A DNA stretch of 64,000 bases, from contig CAZDDI010000003.1 of NCBI GenBank assembly GCA_964504195.1, positions 62,001-126,000 of the forward strand. The letters are read 5' to 3'. The DNA comes from CAZDDI01 sp964504195 (GTDB lineage: Bacteria; Chloroflexota; Anaerolineae; B4-G1; SLSP01). Below the pieces are notes generated by a model. It worked only from the letters and a program-made list of their open reading frames with translations, searched no databases and was not told the DNA's origin. Both the position numbers and the translations under genes were made by a program. This document shows, one piece after another, positions 35,370-43,354 of this stretch (positions within the stretch are counted from its first letter, which is position 1; each line of letters opens with the position of its first letter).

Positions 35370-36384
35370 GGCGCAAGCAGCCGCCGCGCGTTCCCGGCGT
35401 TTCCGGCGGCAATTATGGAGTCTGGCAGGGTTGCTATTGCTGACCATTTTGCTCTCGCTGCTTCTGGGCCGCTATCCCGGCCCATACTTTACGCCCCTGG
35501 CGACCTTGCGCGAGAATGCGTTAGCACGCACCGTGGTGCTGAACTTGCGCCTCCCGCGCATTTTGGCCGCCGTTTTTCTGGGAGCGACGCTGGCCGCTGC
35601 CGGCACGACCTTTCAGCTCATCTTCCGCAATCCGCTGGTGGATGCTGGCTTTTTAGGGGTTTCACAAGGCGCGGCCTTTGGCGCTTCCCTGGCGATTGTT
35701 TTTCTGGGCGGCACGGCTGCGGCGGTGCAGGGGAGCGCGGCAGCCTTTGCTTTTGTGGGGCTTGCCGCTAGCTACCTGATGGCGCAGCGCTTGCGCTTGG
35801 GAGATTGGGTGCTCCGTTTGGTCATGGCGGGAATTGGAGTCTCCGCCTTCTATGCTGCCGGCACCGGGGTGATCAAATATCTGGCCGATCCCTTAAAGCA
35901 ACTGCCAGACATCACCTTTTGGTTGTTGGGCGGCTTGTGGGCTATCACCTGGCGCGATATCCTGCATATCTTGCCCGTCGTGGCGCCGGCGCTCATCATC
36001 ATCTACTTGATGCGCTGGCGGCTGAATTTACTCGCGCTTCAGGATACTACGGCTTTTGCGTTAGGGGCAGTGCCGGGGCGGGAACGGCTGGTCATGCTGA
36101 TAGCCGCGACGGCTGCGACCGCCGCGGTGGTCTCCAAAGCCGGGCAAATCGGTTGGGTGGGCCTGATTGTACCCCATATCGCCCGCCGGGTGCTCGGCGC
36201 GGATGCGCAATTGACCGTACCTGGCGGGATGTTCATCGGCGCGTTGTTTGTGCTGGGTTGTGATAATCTGGCGCGCACGGTGCTCTCCGGTGAAATCCCG
36301 TTGGGCATCCTCACCTCACTCATTGGCGCATTGGTTTTCTTTAGCTTGCTGTTGCGCAATGACCTGGAGCTGAAAAAACGATGA
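35359..36384 (+). CDS. FecCD-family ABC transporter permease
   Basis: A 341-residue inner-membrane permease with about ten hydrophobic segments. Family signatures are LRLPRILAAVFLGATLAAAGTTFQ near residue 65-90 and the cytoplasmic coupling region GWVGLIVPHIARRVLGAD. The start overlaps the binding-protein gene by 11 bases and its end overlaps the ATPase gene by 4, so the three are one operon. It would form the BtuC/MolB-like homodimer channel. Substrate as for the binding protein. Confidence 0.93.
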   Translation: MSIRAQAAAARSRRFRRQLWSLAGLLLLTILLSLLLGRYPGPYFTPLATLRENALARTVVLNLRLPRILAAVFLGATLAAAGTTFQLIFRNPLVDAGFLGVSQGAAFGASLAIVFLGGTAAAVQGSAAAFAFVGLAASYLMAQRLRLGDWVLRLVMAGIGVSAFYAAGTGVIKYLADPLKQLPDITFWLLGGLWAITWRDILHILPVVAPALIIIYLMRWRLNLLALQDTTAFALGAVPGRERLVMLIAATAATAAVVSKAGQIGWVGLIVPHIARRVLGADAQLTVPGGMFIGALFVLGCDNLARTVLSGEIPLGILTSLIGALVFFSLLLRNDLELKKR

Positions 36385-37157
36385 CCCCCGCAGTATCACT
36401 CACAGACCTGGCTTTTCGCTATACTCCGACCGCGCCCGATGTGGTGCAAAACATCACCCTGGACTTGCCCTCACGCGCAGTGACAGCAATTTTAGGCCCT
36501 AATGGTTCAGGAAAAACCACGTTGCTGCATCTCATCTTGGGGCTGCTCACGCCACAGCAGGGGCGCATCGCGTTGAATGGTACACAGCACACCGGCTACG
36601 CGCGTCGGGAGGTCAGTCATATTCTGGGATTGGTACCCCAAGAAGAACCGCCAGCGTTCAACTTGAATGTGCTGGAAACGGTGCTGTTAGGCCGCGCCCC
36701 CTATCTCAAACTGCTCCAGCGGCCCAGCGAACGTGATTACACGACCGCTTTTCGCTCATTAGAGCAGGTCGGCATCGCGGATTTATGGGCGCGCCCGGTG
36801 CCCGCGTTGAGCGGCGGCGAACGACAGTTAGCCGTGTTAGCCCGCGCCTTGACGCAAGAACCGGACATTCTGTTGTTGGATGAACCGACTTCACATCTGG
36901 ACGTGAACAACGCGCGCCAGATTTTAAGCCTCATGCGTGACTTACGAACGCAAGGCAAAACCATTGTCTTTACCACACATGATCCTAATGCGGCTGCCGC
37001 TACGGCGGATTATGTGGTGCTGATGCGTCAGGGCCGGGTGTTGTATGCCGGCACCGCCCACGAAACTTTGACCGGAGAACATCTGAGCGCCACCTATGAT
37101 GTGCCCATTGAAGTGGTGCGCGATCATCTGGGCCGTTTATTGGTGGTAGTCTATTAA
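36381..37157 (+). CDS. ABC transporter ATP-binding protein (Fec/Mol type)
   Basis: A 258-residue ATPase with Walker A GPNGSGKTT (about residue 39), Q-loop VPQEEPPAF, signature LSGGERQLAVLARAL, Walker B ILLLDEPTSHLD and switch His in TTHDPN. The start overlaps the permease stop (ATGA). It powers the transporter encoded by the two preceding genes. No cysteine or other specificity feature is seen. Confidence 0.95.
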   Translation: MTPAVSLTDLAFRYTPTAPDVVQNITLDLPSRAVTAILGPNGSGKTTLLHLILGLLTPQQGRIALNGTQHTGYARREVSHILGLVPQEEPPAFNLNVLETVLLGRAPYLKLLQRPSERDYTTAFRSLEQVGIADLWARPVPALSGGERQLAVLARALTQEPDILLLDEPTSHLDVNNARQILSLMRDLRTQGKTIVFTTHDPNAAAATADYVVLMRQGRVLYAGTAHETLTGEHLSATYDVPIEVVRDHLGRLLVVVY

Positions 37158-37170
37158 GAGGAGCCTGATT

Positions 37171-38022
37171 GTGGAATCTATACCTGATTGGTTGACCTTA
37201 TGGCGAGAATTAGCCGAAGCCCATGCCCACAACTATCCGCAAGCCAGCGGCGCTGCTGCGCCCGATGCCTGGGCTACCCGGGCGCGCAGCTATCACGAAT
37301 CCGTCCAACAGCGGTGGGCGCAACCGGATTCCAGCCGCGATTTTCTTGCGGCTGATTTACGACAGCATCCCCACAACACGGTCGTAGATATTGGCGCTGG
37401 CACCGGCGCGTGGGCGATTTTCCTGGCCCGGCACGCGCGCCAGGTGACGGCGGTGGATCCTTCCCCCGCGATGCTGGAAATACTGCGGGAGAATGTCGCG
37501 GCCAGCGGTTTGACCAACATCACCATCACCGAAGGCGGCTGGCCCACCGTGACCGTGCCGCAGCATGATGTGACCTTCTGTTCCCATGCGCTCTACAGCA
37601 TTGCAGATTTCACGGCGCTTGTGCGCAAGATGGAGGCGACCGCGCGCCGGCGCTGCTATCTCCTGTTGCGCGTCTTCCTCCCCCACAGCATCATGGCGCA
37701 AGCCTCGCAACGTATTTGGGGTCAGCCTTACGATAGCCCCAACTTCCAGATCGCTTACAATGCTCTGTTGCAACTGGGCATCTTTGCTAATGTTCTGTTA
37801 GAAGACAGTGGTCTGTGGCAACCGTGGACCAATGCGAATCTCGATGAAGCCTTTGCCGAAGTCAAACGCCGGTTTGGTTTGGAGCAAGATACCACCCACG
37901 ATCAATTCTTACGCGAATTGCTGCGCCAACATTTGACCGAAGTAGCTGGTCGGGTAGTATGGCCGCGCGGCACCCGCTCGGCCCTGGTGTATTGGGATCT
38001 GGGCAAGCCGCGTTGTGAATAG
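37171..38022 (+). CDS. Class I SAM-dependent methyltransferase
   Basis: A 283-residue protein starting at GTG 37171 after AGAGGAG, 13 bases past the ATPase gene. The SAM-binding motif I is VVDIGAGTGAWAIFLA (about residue 70-85), followed by VTAVDPSPAMLEILRENV. It is the fourth gene of the transporter operon. Methyltransferases of this kind occur next to Fec-type Mo/W or cobalamin transporters, but the methyl acceptor is unknown. Confidence 0.85.
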   Translation: MESIPDWLTLWRELAEAHAHNYPQASGAAAPDAWATRARSYHESVQQRWAQPDSSRDFLAADLRQHPHNTVVDIGAGTGAWAIFLARHARQVTAVDPSPAMLEILRENVAASGLTNITITEGGWPTVTVPQHDVTFCSHALYSIADFTALVRKMEATARRRCYLLLRVFLPHSIMAQASQRIWGQPYDSPNFQIAYNALLQLGIFANVLLEDSGLWQPWTNANLDEAFAEVKRRFGLEQDTTHDQFLRELLRQHLTEVAGRVVWPRGTRSALVYWDLGKPRCE

Positions 38023-38254
38023 CCTGACCTATCACGAAGCGGTGACGTTGTTTGAACAGTGGGGCTTGCAAGTAGCACCGGGTCCCCGCGCGGGCGAAGT
38101 AACCCTGATGTTAGTTGCAGAGGATGCACATACTTATGCCGCCCACCCGCAATACTGCTTACCGCAGATGGCCGCAGTGATTTGGGCCGCGCGCTGGCAG
38201 AATGGAAGCATCGGTTGTGGGCGGGTTGCCATGTCGGGCATACAGTGTGGTTAA
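38015..38254 (+). CDS. Small hypothetical protein overlapping the methyltransferase
   Basis: A 79-residue frame starting at GTG 38015 and overlapping the methyltransferase stop. The first 55 residues (LTYHEAVTLFEQWGLQVAPG) look protein-like, while the end (GCGRVAMSGIQCG) looks out of frame with anything conserved. It may be a truncated or decayed gene coupled to the operon. No family is recognised. Confidence 0.35.
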   Translation: MNSLTYHEAVTLFEQWGLQVAPGPRAGEVTLMLVAEDAHTYAAHPQYCLPQMAAVIWAARWQNGSIGCGRVAMSGIQCG

Positions 38255-38572
38255 TGCGGAAGGAGAGTTACAGCTCAGCACAAAAAAACTATTCTGGTTC
38301 TATCAAATACCCAATCTACCGATAGCTCTTTTGCGGTGGATTAAAAGACTGTAAAAGTATAATTTCCCGTTATAGCCGTGTTTTAACGGTAAAATTCGGG
38401 AACTTATAAATTTACGAACTTTAAGATGAATGGCCCACAGACATTTCTGGTGACCTAGTGGCGCGGTAAATCATAGTGCAATTACGCGCTGCGCTGGCAT
38501 AACAAGCCATGACTTTTTTTGAAGTTGCAACATTAAACTTCATGTTGATTTGTTCTGATGAGGTGTTTTTTG

Positions 38573-38601
38573 GCAGCCGCGCTTTCCATAAGCGCGGCTG
38601 C
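38573..38601. repeat. Hairpin with 12-pair stem
   Basis: GCAGCCGCGCTT (38573-38584) pairs perfectly with AAGCGCGGCTGC (38590-38601). A TTTTTTG run lies before it and no T-run follows, so it is not a plain terminator for either strand. Confidence 0.7.
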
Positions 38602-38685
38602 TAACGCATTTGAAACATACCCACAACAAATTGGTTTAATGGTTATTAAATTACACCTCTCACATACGAAAAGTGTATTATGACA

Positions 38686-38715
38686 TTAGTGTAGTGTATG
38701 ACGATAGGCTATAAT
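38686..38715 (+). promoter_or_regulatory. Candidate promoter of the hydrogenase operon
   Basis: A perfect TATAAT at 38710-38715 lies 18 bases after a weak TTAGTG at 38686-38691. The poor -35 box suggests activator dependence. The first gene starts 230 bases downstream. Confidence 0.4.
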
Positions 38716-38946
38716 AAACAGAATTTTAACATCTTTTAGTACTTATTGGCGTGGCTAGATCTACCGGCGGATTTCGCCATTCCCTGCGCGGTTCCGTCAT
38801 GGCTCTACCACACCAACAGTAACGCAAATGCGGGTAACTGGCGTCCCTCTCAGAGTCAGCTGCTCAGAGTGGATCCTTAGATCCACGACCGGTCAAATTT
38901 TTAGATTTGCCACTCGTTATTTGTTGTTTTAGGAGGGCCTTAATCC

Positions 38947-39309
38947 ATGAAGAGCTTAGAAGAATTGCGGAAGATAAAAGAACGGGCGTTGGAGCGGCGA
39001 CAGCTGGCAGGGGCGGGGGCGCGCGCGCGGGTGACGGTGGCGATGGGCACGTGCGGTATCGCGGCGGGCGCGCGGGACACCATGACGGCCATCCTCAACG
39101 AGATGGAGAAGCGCCAGCTGACCGATGTGGTGGTCACGCAGACCGGGTGCATGGGCCTGTGCGAGTACGAGCCGCTGGTGCAGATCCAGGTGGGTGAGGA
39201 AGAAGTGGTCACTTACGGCAAAATTGATCCCTCTCGCGTCCCCGACCTCATCGAGGCGCACCTGGTCAAGGGCGAACCGGTTGCAGCGTGGCAGGTACAG
39301 ACGCAATAA
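38947..39309 (+). CDS. Thioredoxin-like 2Fe-2S protein, HndB type (copy 1)
   Basis: A 120-residue electron carrier of the NADP-reducing hydrogenase HndB type. It has an N-terminal helix rich in charge, then a thioredoxin-like 2Fe-2S fold with the ligands in MGTCGIAAGA and TGCMGLCEYEPL. The ATG follows AGGAGG. It opens the hydrogenase operon. A second copy at 50080-50442 differs in only four residues. In Hnd/Hyd-like complexes this subunit relays electrons near the NuoE/NuoF pair; that role here is inferred. Confidence 0.85.
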   Translation: MKSLEELRKIKERALERRQLAGAGARARVTVAMGTCGIAAGARDTMTAILNEMEKRQLTDVVVTQTGCMGLCEYEPLVQIQVGEEEVVTYGKIDPSRVPDLIEAHLVKGEPVAAWQVQTQ

Positions 39310-39359
39310 GCCCGCGTTTCCATGTGCCATTGGCATACCAACGCTGACGAAAATGTAAT

Positions 39360-39400
39360 GCGAACTATTAGTTCGCAACCACGCGAAGCAGACGCTTCGC
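39360..39400. repeat. Two adjacent hairpins between the HndB and NuoF genes
   Basis: GCGAAC pairs with GTTCGC around TATTA (39360-39376). GCGAAGC pairs with GCTTCGC at 39383-39400 and matches a hairpin at 29411-29428. They may adjust expression within the operon; no T-run is present. Confidence 0.55.
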
Positions 39401-39412
39401 GCTACGTCAGGC

Positions 39413-39438
39413 TTGATTTGTGATTTGCAGATTTTTTG
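39413..39438 (+). repeat. Leader repeat, GATTTGTGATTTGCAG family
   Basis: TTGATTTGTGATTTGCAGAT followed by TTTTT ends at the GAGGAGG of the NuoF gene. A near copy precedes the duplicate gene at 50537-50569. Confidence 0.6.
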
Positions 39439-39448
39439 AGGAGGTAGT

Positions 39449-41221
39449 ATGGTTTACCGCGCACATGTCTTGATCTGCGGGGAACCCCGTTGTGTTGAAA
39501 AGGGCGCGCGGGATGTTGAGGCGGCGCTGACCCAAAAAATACAGGAGCTGGGCCTGGAAAACGAGGTCCAAATTCTGGAAGCCAGCGCGCTAGGGCATGG
39601 CGAACAAGGCCCGGAACTGGTGGTCTACCCCGAAGGCGTCCATTACGTCAACCTGCGCCCGGAAGACGCCACGCGCATTGTTGAAGAGCATCTGTTCAAG
39701 GGACGCCCCATCGCGGAATTGCAGTACAAAGAACCGCCTTCGGAGCCGCTGCCCGCGCCATCCCACAAAGAAATCCGCGTGGTGCTGGATAAAATCGGCA
39801 AAATTGATCCCGAAAATATTGATGATTACATCGCGCTGGATGGCTATGCCGCGCTGGCGAAAGTGCTGGGCGGGATGTCCCGCGACGAGGTGCTGGTCGT
39901 GCTCAAAACGTCCGGGCTGCGCGGGCGCGGCGGGGCGGGCTTCCCTACCCACCTCAAGTGGAGTTTCGCCAAGAACGCGCCCGGCGATGTGAAATACGTC
40001 ATCTGTAACGCTGATGAGGGCGACCCCGGCGCGTTCATGAACCGGCGCGTGCTCGAAGGCGACCCGCACGCCGTCATCGAAGGTATGGCGATTGCGGCGT
40101 ATGTCATCGGCGCGCGGCAGGGCTATATCTATGTTCGCGCCGAGTACCCCATCGCCATCAGCACTTTGCGCGTGGCATTGGCACAGGCCCGCGAGTATGG
40201 TCTGCTGGGGGAAAACATCCTCGACACTCATTTTAGTTTCGATCTGGAAATCCGCATGGGCGCGGGGGCCTTCGTCTGTGGCGAAGAGACCGCGCTGATG
40301 AAATCCATCGAAGGCGTGCGGGGGATGCCGACCACCCGCCCGCCCTTCCCGGCCACGTCGGGCCTGTGGGGCAAGCCCTCCAACATCAACAACGTAGAGA
40401 CCTACGCCAACGTGCCGCAGATTTTGCTCAAGGGCGGCGCGTGGTTTGCCTCGATGGGCACGGAGAAGAGCAAGGGCACCAAGACCTTTGCGGTGGCCGG
40501 AAAAGTGGCGCGCACTGGCTTGATCGAAGTGCCGCTGGGCATCACCATTCGCGAAATCGTCTACGATGTGGGCGGCGGTGTGCTCGATGGCAAGAAGTTC
40601 AAGGCCGTGCAGACCGGCGGCCCGATGGGCGGTTGTATCCCAGAGAAGTATCTTGACCTGCCGGTGGATTACGAAAACCTGGCGGCCGTCGGCTCGATCA
40701 TGGGTTCGGGCGGCTTCGTCGTGATGGATGAAGAAACCTGTATGGTGGATATCGCTCGCTTCTTCATGGAGTTCACGCAGGAAGAATCGTGCGGTAAATG
40801 TGTGCCGTGCCGCGTGGGCACCCGGCGGATGTTGGAGATTCTCGAACATATCTGCGCGGGCAAGGGCAAGCCCGGTGATATCGAGATGCTGGAAACCCTG
40901 GCCGAGAAGATCGGTTTTGGCTCGTTGTGCGGGCTGGGTCAGGGAGCGCCAAATCCGGTGCTCAGCACGCTAGAGCACTTCCGTGACGAGTACGAGGCAC
41001 ACATCTACGAGAAGCGCTGCCCGGCGAAGGTCTGCAAGGCCCTGATCGAGTACCGCATCGAGGCCGAGACCTGTATCGGCTGCACACGCTGCGCTCGTAA
41101 CTGCCCGGTCAACGCCATTAGCGGCAAGGCCAAACAGGTGCATGTGATTGATCCTGAGACCTGCATCCGCTGCGGTATCTGCGCGCAGGTTTGTCCGGTA
41201 GACGCCGTGAAAGTTGAGTGA
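39449..41221 (+). CDS. nuoF: NuoF-like flavoprotein with ferredoxin tail (copy 1)
   Basis: A 590-residue NAD(P)H-binding subunit of HndC/HymB type. Residues 1-90 are a thioredoxin-like domain. The NADH/FMN core follows with GLRGRGGAGFPTHLKW, NADEGDPGAFMNR and CGEETALMKSIEG. The N3-type 4Fe-4S site is ESCGKCVPCRVGTRRM. The last 60 residues hold two ferredoxin clusters (CIGCTRCARNCPV, CIRCGICAQVCPV). ATG 39449 follows GAGGAGG. A nearly identical gene stands at 50582-52354. It should exchange electrons between NAD(P)H and the iron-sulfur chain of the hydrogenase; a role in ferredoxin-coupled bifurcation is inferred. Confidence 0.93.
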   Translation: MVYRAHVLICGEPRCVEKGARDVEAALTQKIQELGLENEVQILEASALGHGEQGPELVVYPEGVHYVNLRPEDATRIVEEHLFKGRPIAELQYKEPPSEPLPAPSHKEIRVVLDKIGKIDPENIDDYIALDGYAALAKVLGGMSRDEVLVVLKTSGLRGRGGAGFPTHLKWSFAKNAPGDVKYVICNADEGDPGAFMNRRVLEGDPHAVIEGMAIAAYVIGARQGYIYVRAEYPIAISTLRVALAQAREYGLLGENILDTHFSFDLEIRMGAGAFVCGEETALMKSIEGVRGMPTTRPPFPATSGLWGKPSNINNVETYANVPQILLKGGAWFASMGTEKSKGTKTFAVAGKVARTGLIEVPLGITIREIVYDVGGGVLDGKKFKAVQTGGPMGGCIPEKYLDLPVDYENLAAVGSIMGSGGFVVMDEETCMVDIARFFMEFTQEESCGKCVPCRVGTRRMLEILEHICAGKGKPGDIEMLETLAEKIGFGSLCGLGQGAPNPVLSTLEHFRDEYEAHIYEKRCPAKVCKALIEYRIEAETCIGCTRCARNCPVNAISGKAKQVHVIDPETCIRCGICAQVCPVDAVKVE

Positions 41222-41233
41222 CAAGGAGGCAGC

Positions 41234-41722
41234 ATGGATAAAGCGTTGACCCAAACGATACATCGGGCGCTCACGCGCCACGCTAACAGTCAGGAATCTC
41301 TGGTGGAAATGCTGCGCGAGATCAACGCCGAGCTAGGCTATTTGAGTGCGGAGACGTTGGGCGGGTTGGCCGATGCGCTGAAATTGCCGCGCAGCCAGGT
41401 GCTCAGCGTTGCTAGCTTCTACAGTATGCTCGATTTGGAACCGCGCGGGACGCACGTCATCAAGCTGTGCCAGGACGCGCCGTGCCACGTCGCCGGCGGA
41501 CAGGAGATTTGGGAGACCCTGGAGCGTGAGTTGGGGATCAGCTTTGGCGCGACTACACCGGATGGCAAATGGACGCTGCTGACGACCAGCTGCATCGGCG
41601 CGTGCGCGGTCGGGCCGGTGATGATGGTGGATGACGACATCTACGGCAATCTCACCCCGGAGCGGGTGCGGGAGATTCTCGCGCAGGTTGCCGACCAAGA
41701 CCGGGCAGGAGGTAGAACATGA
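41234..41722 (+). CDS. nuoE: NuoE-like 2Fe-2S subunit (module 1)
   Basis: A 162-residue thioredoxin-like subunit (HndA/HoxE type). The 2Fe-2S ligands lie in LCQDAPCHVAGG and TTSCIGACAVGP. The N-terminal helical bundle contains the common SVASFYSML segment. ATG 41234 has AAGGAGG upstream, 12 bases after the long NuoF gene. Its end overlaps the next NuoF-like gene by 4 bases. It normally docks on NuoF; two different NuoF partners flank it here. Confidence 0.93.
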   Translation: MDKALTQTIHRALTRHANSQESLVEMLREINAELGYLSAETLGGLADALKLPRSQVLSVASFYSMLDLEPRGTHVIKLCQDAPCHVAGGQEIWETLERELGISFGATTPDGKWTLLTTSCIGACAVGPVMMVDDDIYGNLTPERVREILAQVADQDRAGGRT

Positions 41723-43299
41723 TACGCGCGCATGTGTTGATTTCCGGGGATGCGCTGAGCCTCTCGCGCGGCGCAGAGGAAACCCGGCTTGCCATCGAGG
41801 CAGAGCTCTCGTTTCTGGGGCTAGATAAGGAAGTGCTGGTGAGCTACACTAGCCAGGTAGAGCGCACGGATGAGTTGCCGATGGTGATGGTCTTCCCAGA
41901 GGGGATCCGGTATGGCTCAGTTCATCCGGAGGACGGTGCGTACATTGTCCAGGAGCATCTCTACAAAGGGCGTATTGTTGAACATTTGCGGTTGCCTCCG
42001 GAAATACTCTCTGGTCACATTGTACATATACCTGGCAAACTTGGCGCGCTCTACGCGCAGAAGCGCGTGGTCTTGCGCCGTGCCGGTCTGATTGATCCCA
42101 CTAGTATTGAAGACTACATCGCCCACGACGGCTACTTTGCGCTGGGCAAAGCCCTCACCGAGATGCAATCGGCTGACGTGCTGCAAGCGGTAAAAGATTC
42201 CGGCTTGCAAGGTCGCGGCGGCGCGGGTTTCCCCACCGGCTTGAAATGGAGCTTCGCAGTGAACCAGCCGGGCGAGAAGTACATCGTCTGCAACGCGGAT
42301 GAATCCGAGCCGGGCACGTTCAAGGATCGCCTGATCCTGGAGGGCGACCCGCACGCCGTGTTGGAAGGCATGGCCCTCGCCGGGTATGCCTGTGGCGCGG
42401 CGCAGGGCTGGATTTACATTCGCGGTGAGTATGTGCAGGCGCGCGAACGGCTCGAGCACGCCATCAAGCAGGCGGAAGAGTACGGGCTGCTGGGCGACAA
42501 CATCATGGAGACCGGGTTCTCCTTCCACATCCATGTCCACGCGGGCGCGGGCGCGTATGTCTGCGGTGAGGAAACGGCTCTGCTGGAAAGCCTCGAAGGC
42601 AAACGCGGCACGCCGCGCATCCGTCCGCCGTATCCCACAGTGCGCGGTTTTCGCGATCAACCGACGCTGGTCAACAACGTGGAGACGCTAGCGAATGTGC
42701 CGGCCATTATCCTCAACGGGTCGGACTGGTTCCGCTCCATTGGGACGCACACCAGCCCTGGCACCAAGGTCTATACCATGCTGGGCGATGTCAACATCAC
42801 CGGTTTGATCGAAGTGCCGATGGGCATCACTCTCCGCGAAGTCATCGAAATCTACGGCGGCGGCGTGAAGAACGGCAAGGCCTTCAAGTGCGCGCAGACG
42901 GGCGGCGCTTCCGGCAGCATCATCCCGGCAGCGTTGCTGGATGTGCCGATGGATTTTGCTTCGATGCAGGCGCAGGGCGCGTCCCTGGGCAGCGGTGCGC
43001 TTCTGGTGTGTGACGAGGATACCGATGTGGTAGACCTGGCTTATGTGCTGGTGCGCTTCTTTGCAACTGAATCGTGCGGCAAGTGTGTGCCCTGCCGGGT
43101 GGGGTCAGCGCAAATGTTGGAGGCGCTGGAACGGCTGCGCAAGGGCTATGCCAAACCTGCCGATTTGCAGCGGCTTGAAGAGATTGCCACCCATGTTCAG
43201 GAAACCTCATTCTGCGGCCTGGGGCAGGCCGCGCCAGTGCCGATTCTTACCGGGCTACGCTTCTTCCGCGCCGAGTTCGAGGCCCGCGTACAAGCCTAG
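41719..43299 (+). CDS. nuoF: Second, shorter NuoF-like flavoprotein (module 1)
   Basis: A 526-residue NuoF homologue lacking the ferredoxin tail of its upstream sister. The thioredoxin-like N-terminus, the NADH/FMN motifs (GLQGRGGAGFPTGLKW, NADESEPGTFKDR, CGEETALLESLEG) and the cluster site ESCGKCVPCRVGSAQM are all kept, so it should be an active flavin subunit. It overlaps nuoE by 4 bases. The DESEPGT motif in place of DEGDPGA separates it from the long form. Two NuoF-type proteins in one hydrogenase operon are unusual. Confidence 0.92.
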   Translation: MIRAHVLISGDALSLSRGAEETRLAIEAELSFLGLDKEVLVSYTSQVERTDELPMVMVFPEGIRYGSVHPEDGAYIVQEHLYKGRIVEHLRLPPEILSGHIVHIPGKLGALYAQKRVVLRRAGLIDPTSIEDYIAHDGYFALGKALTEMQSADVLQAVKDSGLQGRGGAGFPTGLKWSFAVNQPGEKYIVCNADESEPGTFKDRLILEGDPHAVLEGMALAGYACGAAQGWIYIRGEYVQARERLEHAIKQAEEYGLLGDNIMETGFSFHIHVHAGAGAYVCGEETALLESLEGKRGTPRIRPPYPTVRGFRDQPTLVNNVETLANVPAIILNGSDWFRSIGTHTSPGTKVYTMLGDVNITGLIEVPMGITLREVIEIYGGGVKNGKAFKCAQTGGASGSIIPAALLDVPMDFASMQAQGASLGSGALLVCDEDTDVVDLAYVLVRFFATESCGKCVPCRVGSAQMLEALERLRKGYAKPADLQRLEEIATHVQETSFCGLGQAAPVPILTGLRFFRAEFEARVQA

Positions 43300-43354
43300 C
43301 AGCGCTACCTGAAGCTGCTTCACAGAAGATTTATTTCAAGGAGTGAAGGAACTC

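Larger units (their letters stand above)
38255..38946. other. Long AT-rich regulatory gap before the hydrogenase operon
   Basis: No gene is seen in about 690 bases. The stretch is markedly AT-rich, holds a 12-pair hairpin (38573-38601), a consensus -10 box (38710-38715) and a leader repeat just before the AGGAGG of the first hydrogenase gene. It is the probable control region of the hydrogenase operon. Confidence 0.6.

Noticed and set aside
38573..38601. Terminator for the methyltransferase operon
   Set aside because: The stem is perfect but no T-run follows on the plus strand. On the minus strand the next bases are A-rich, so it is listed only as a hairpin.
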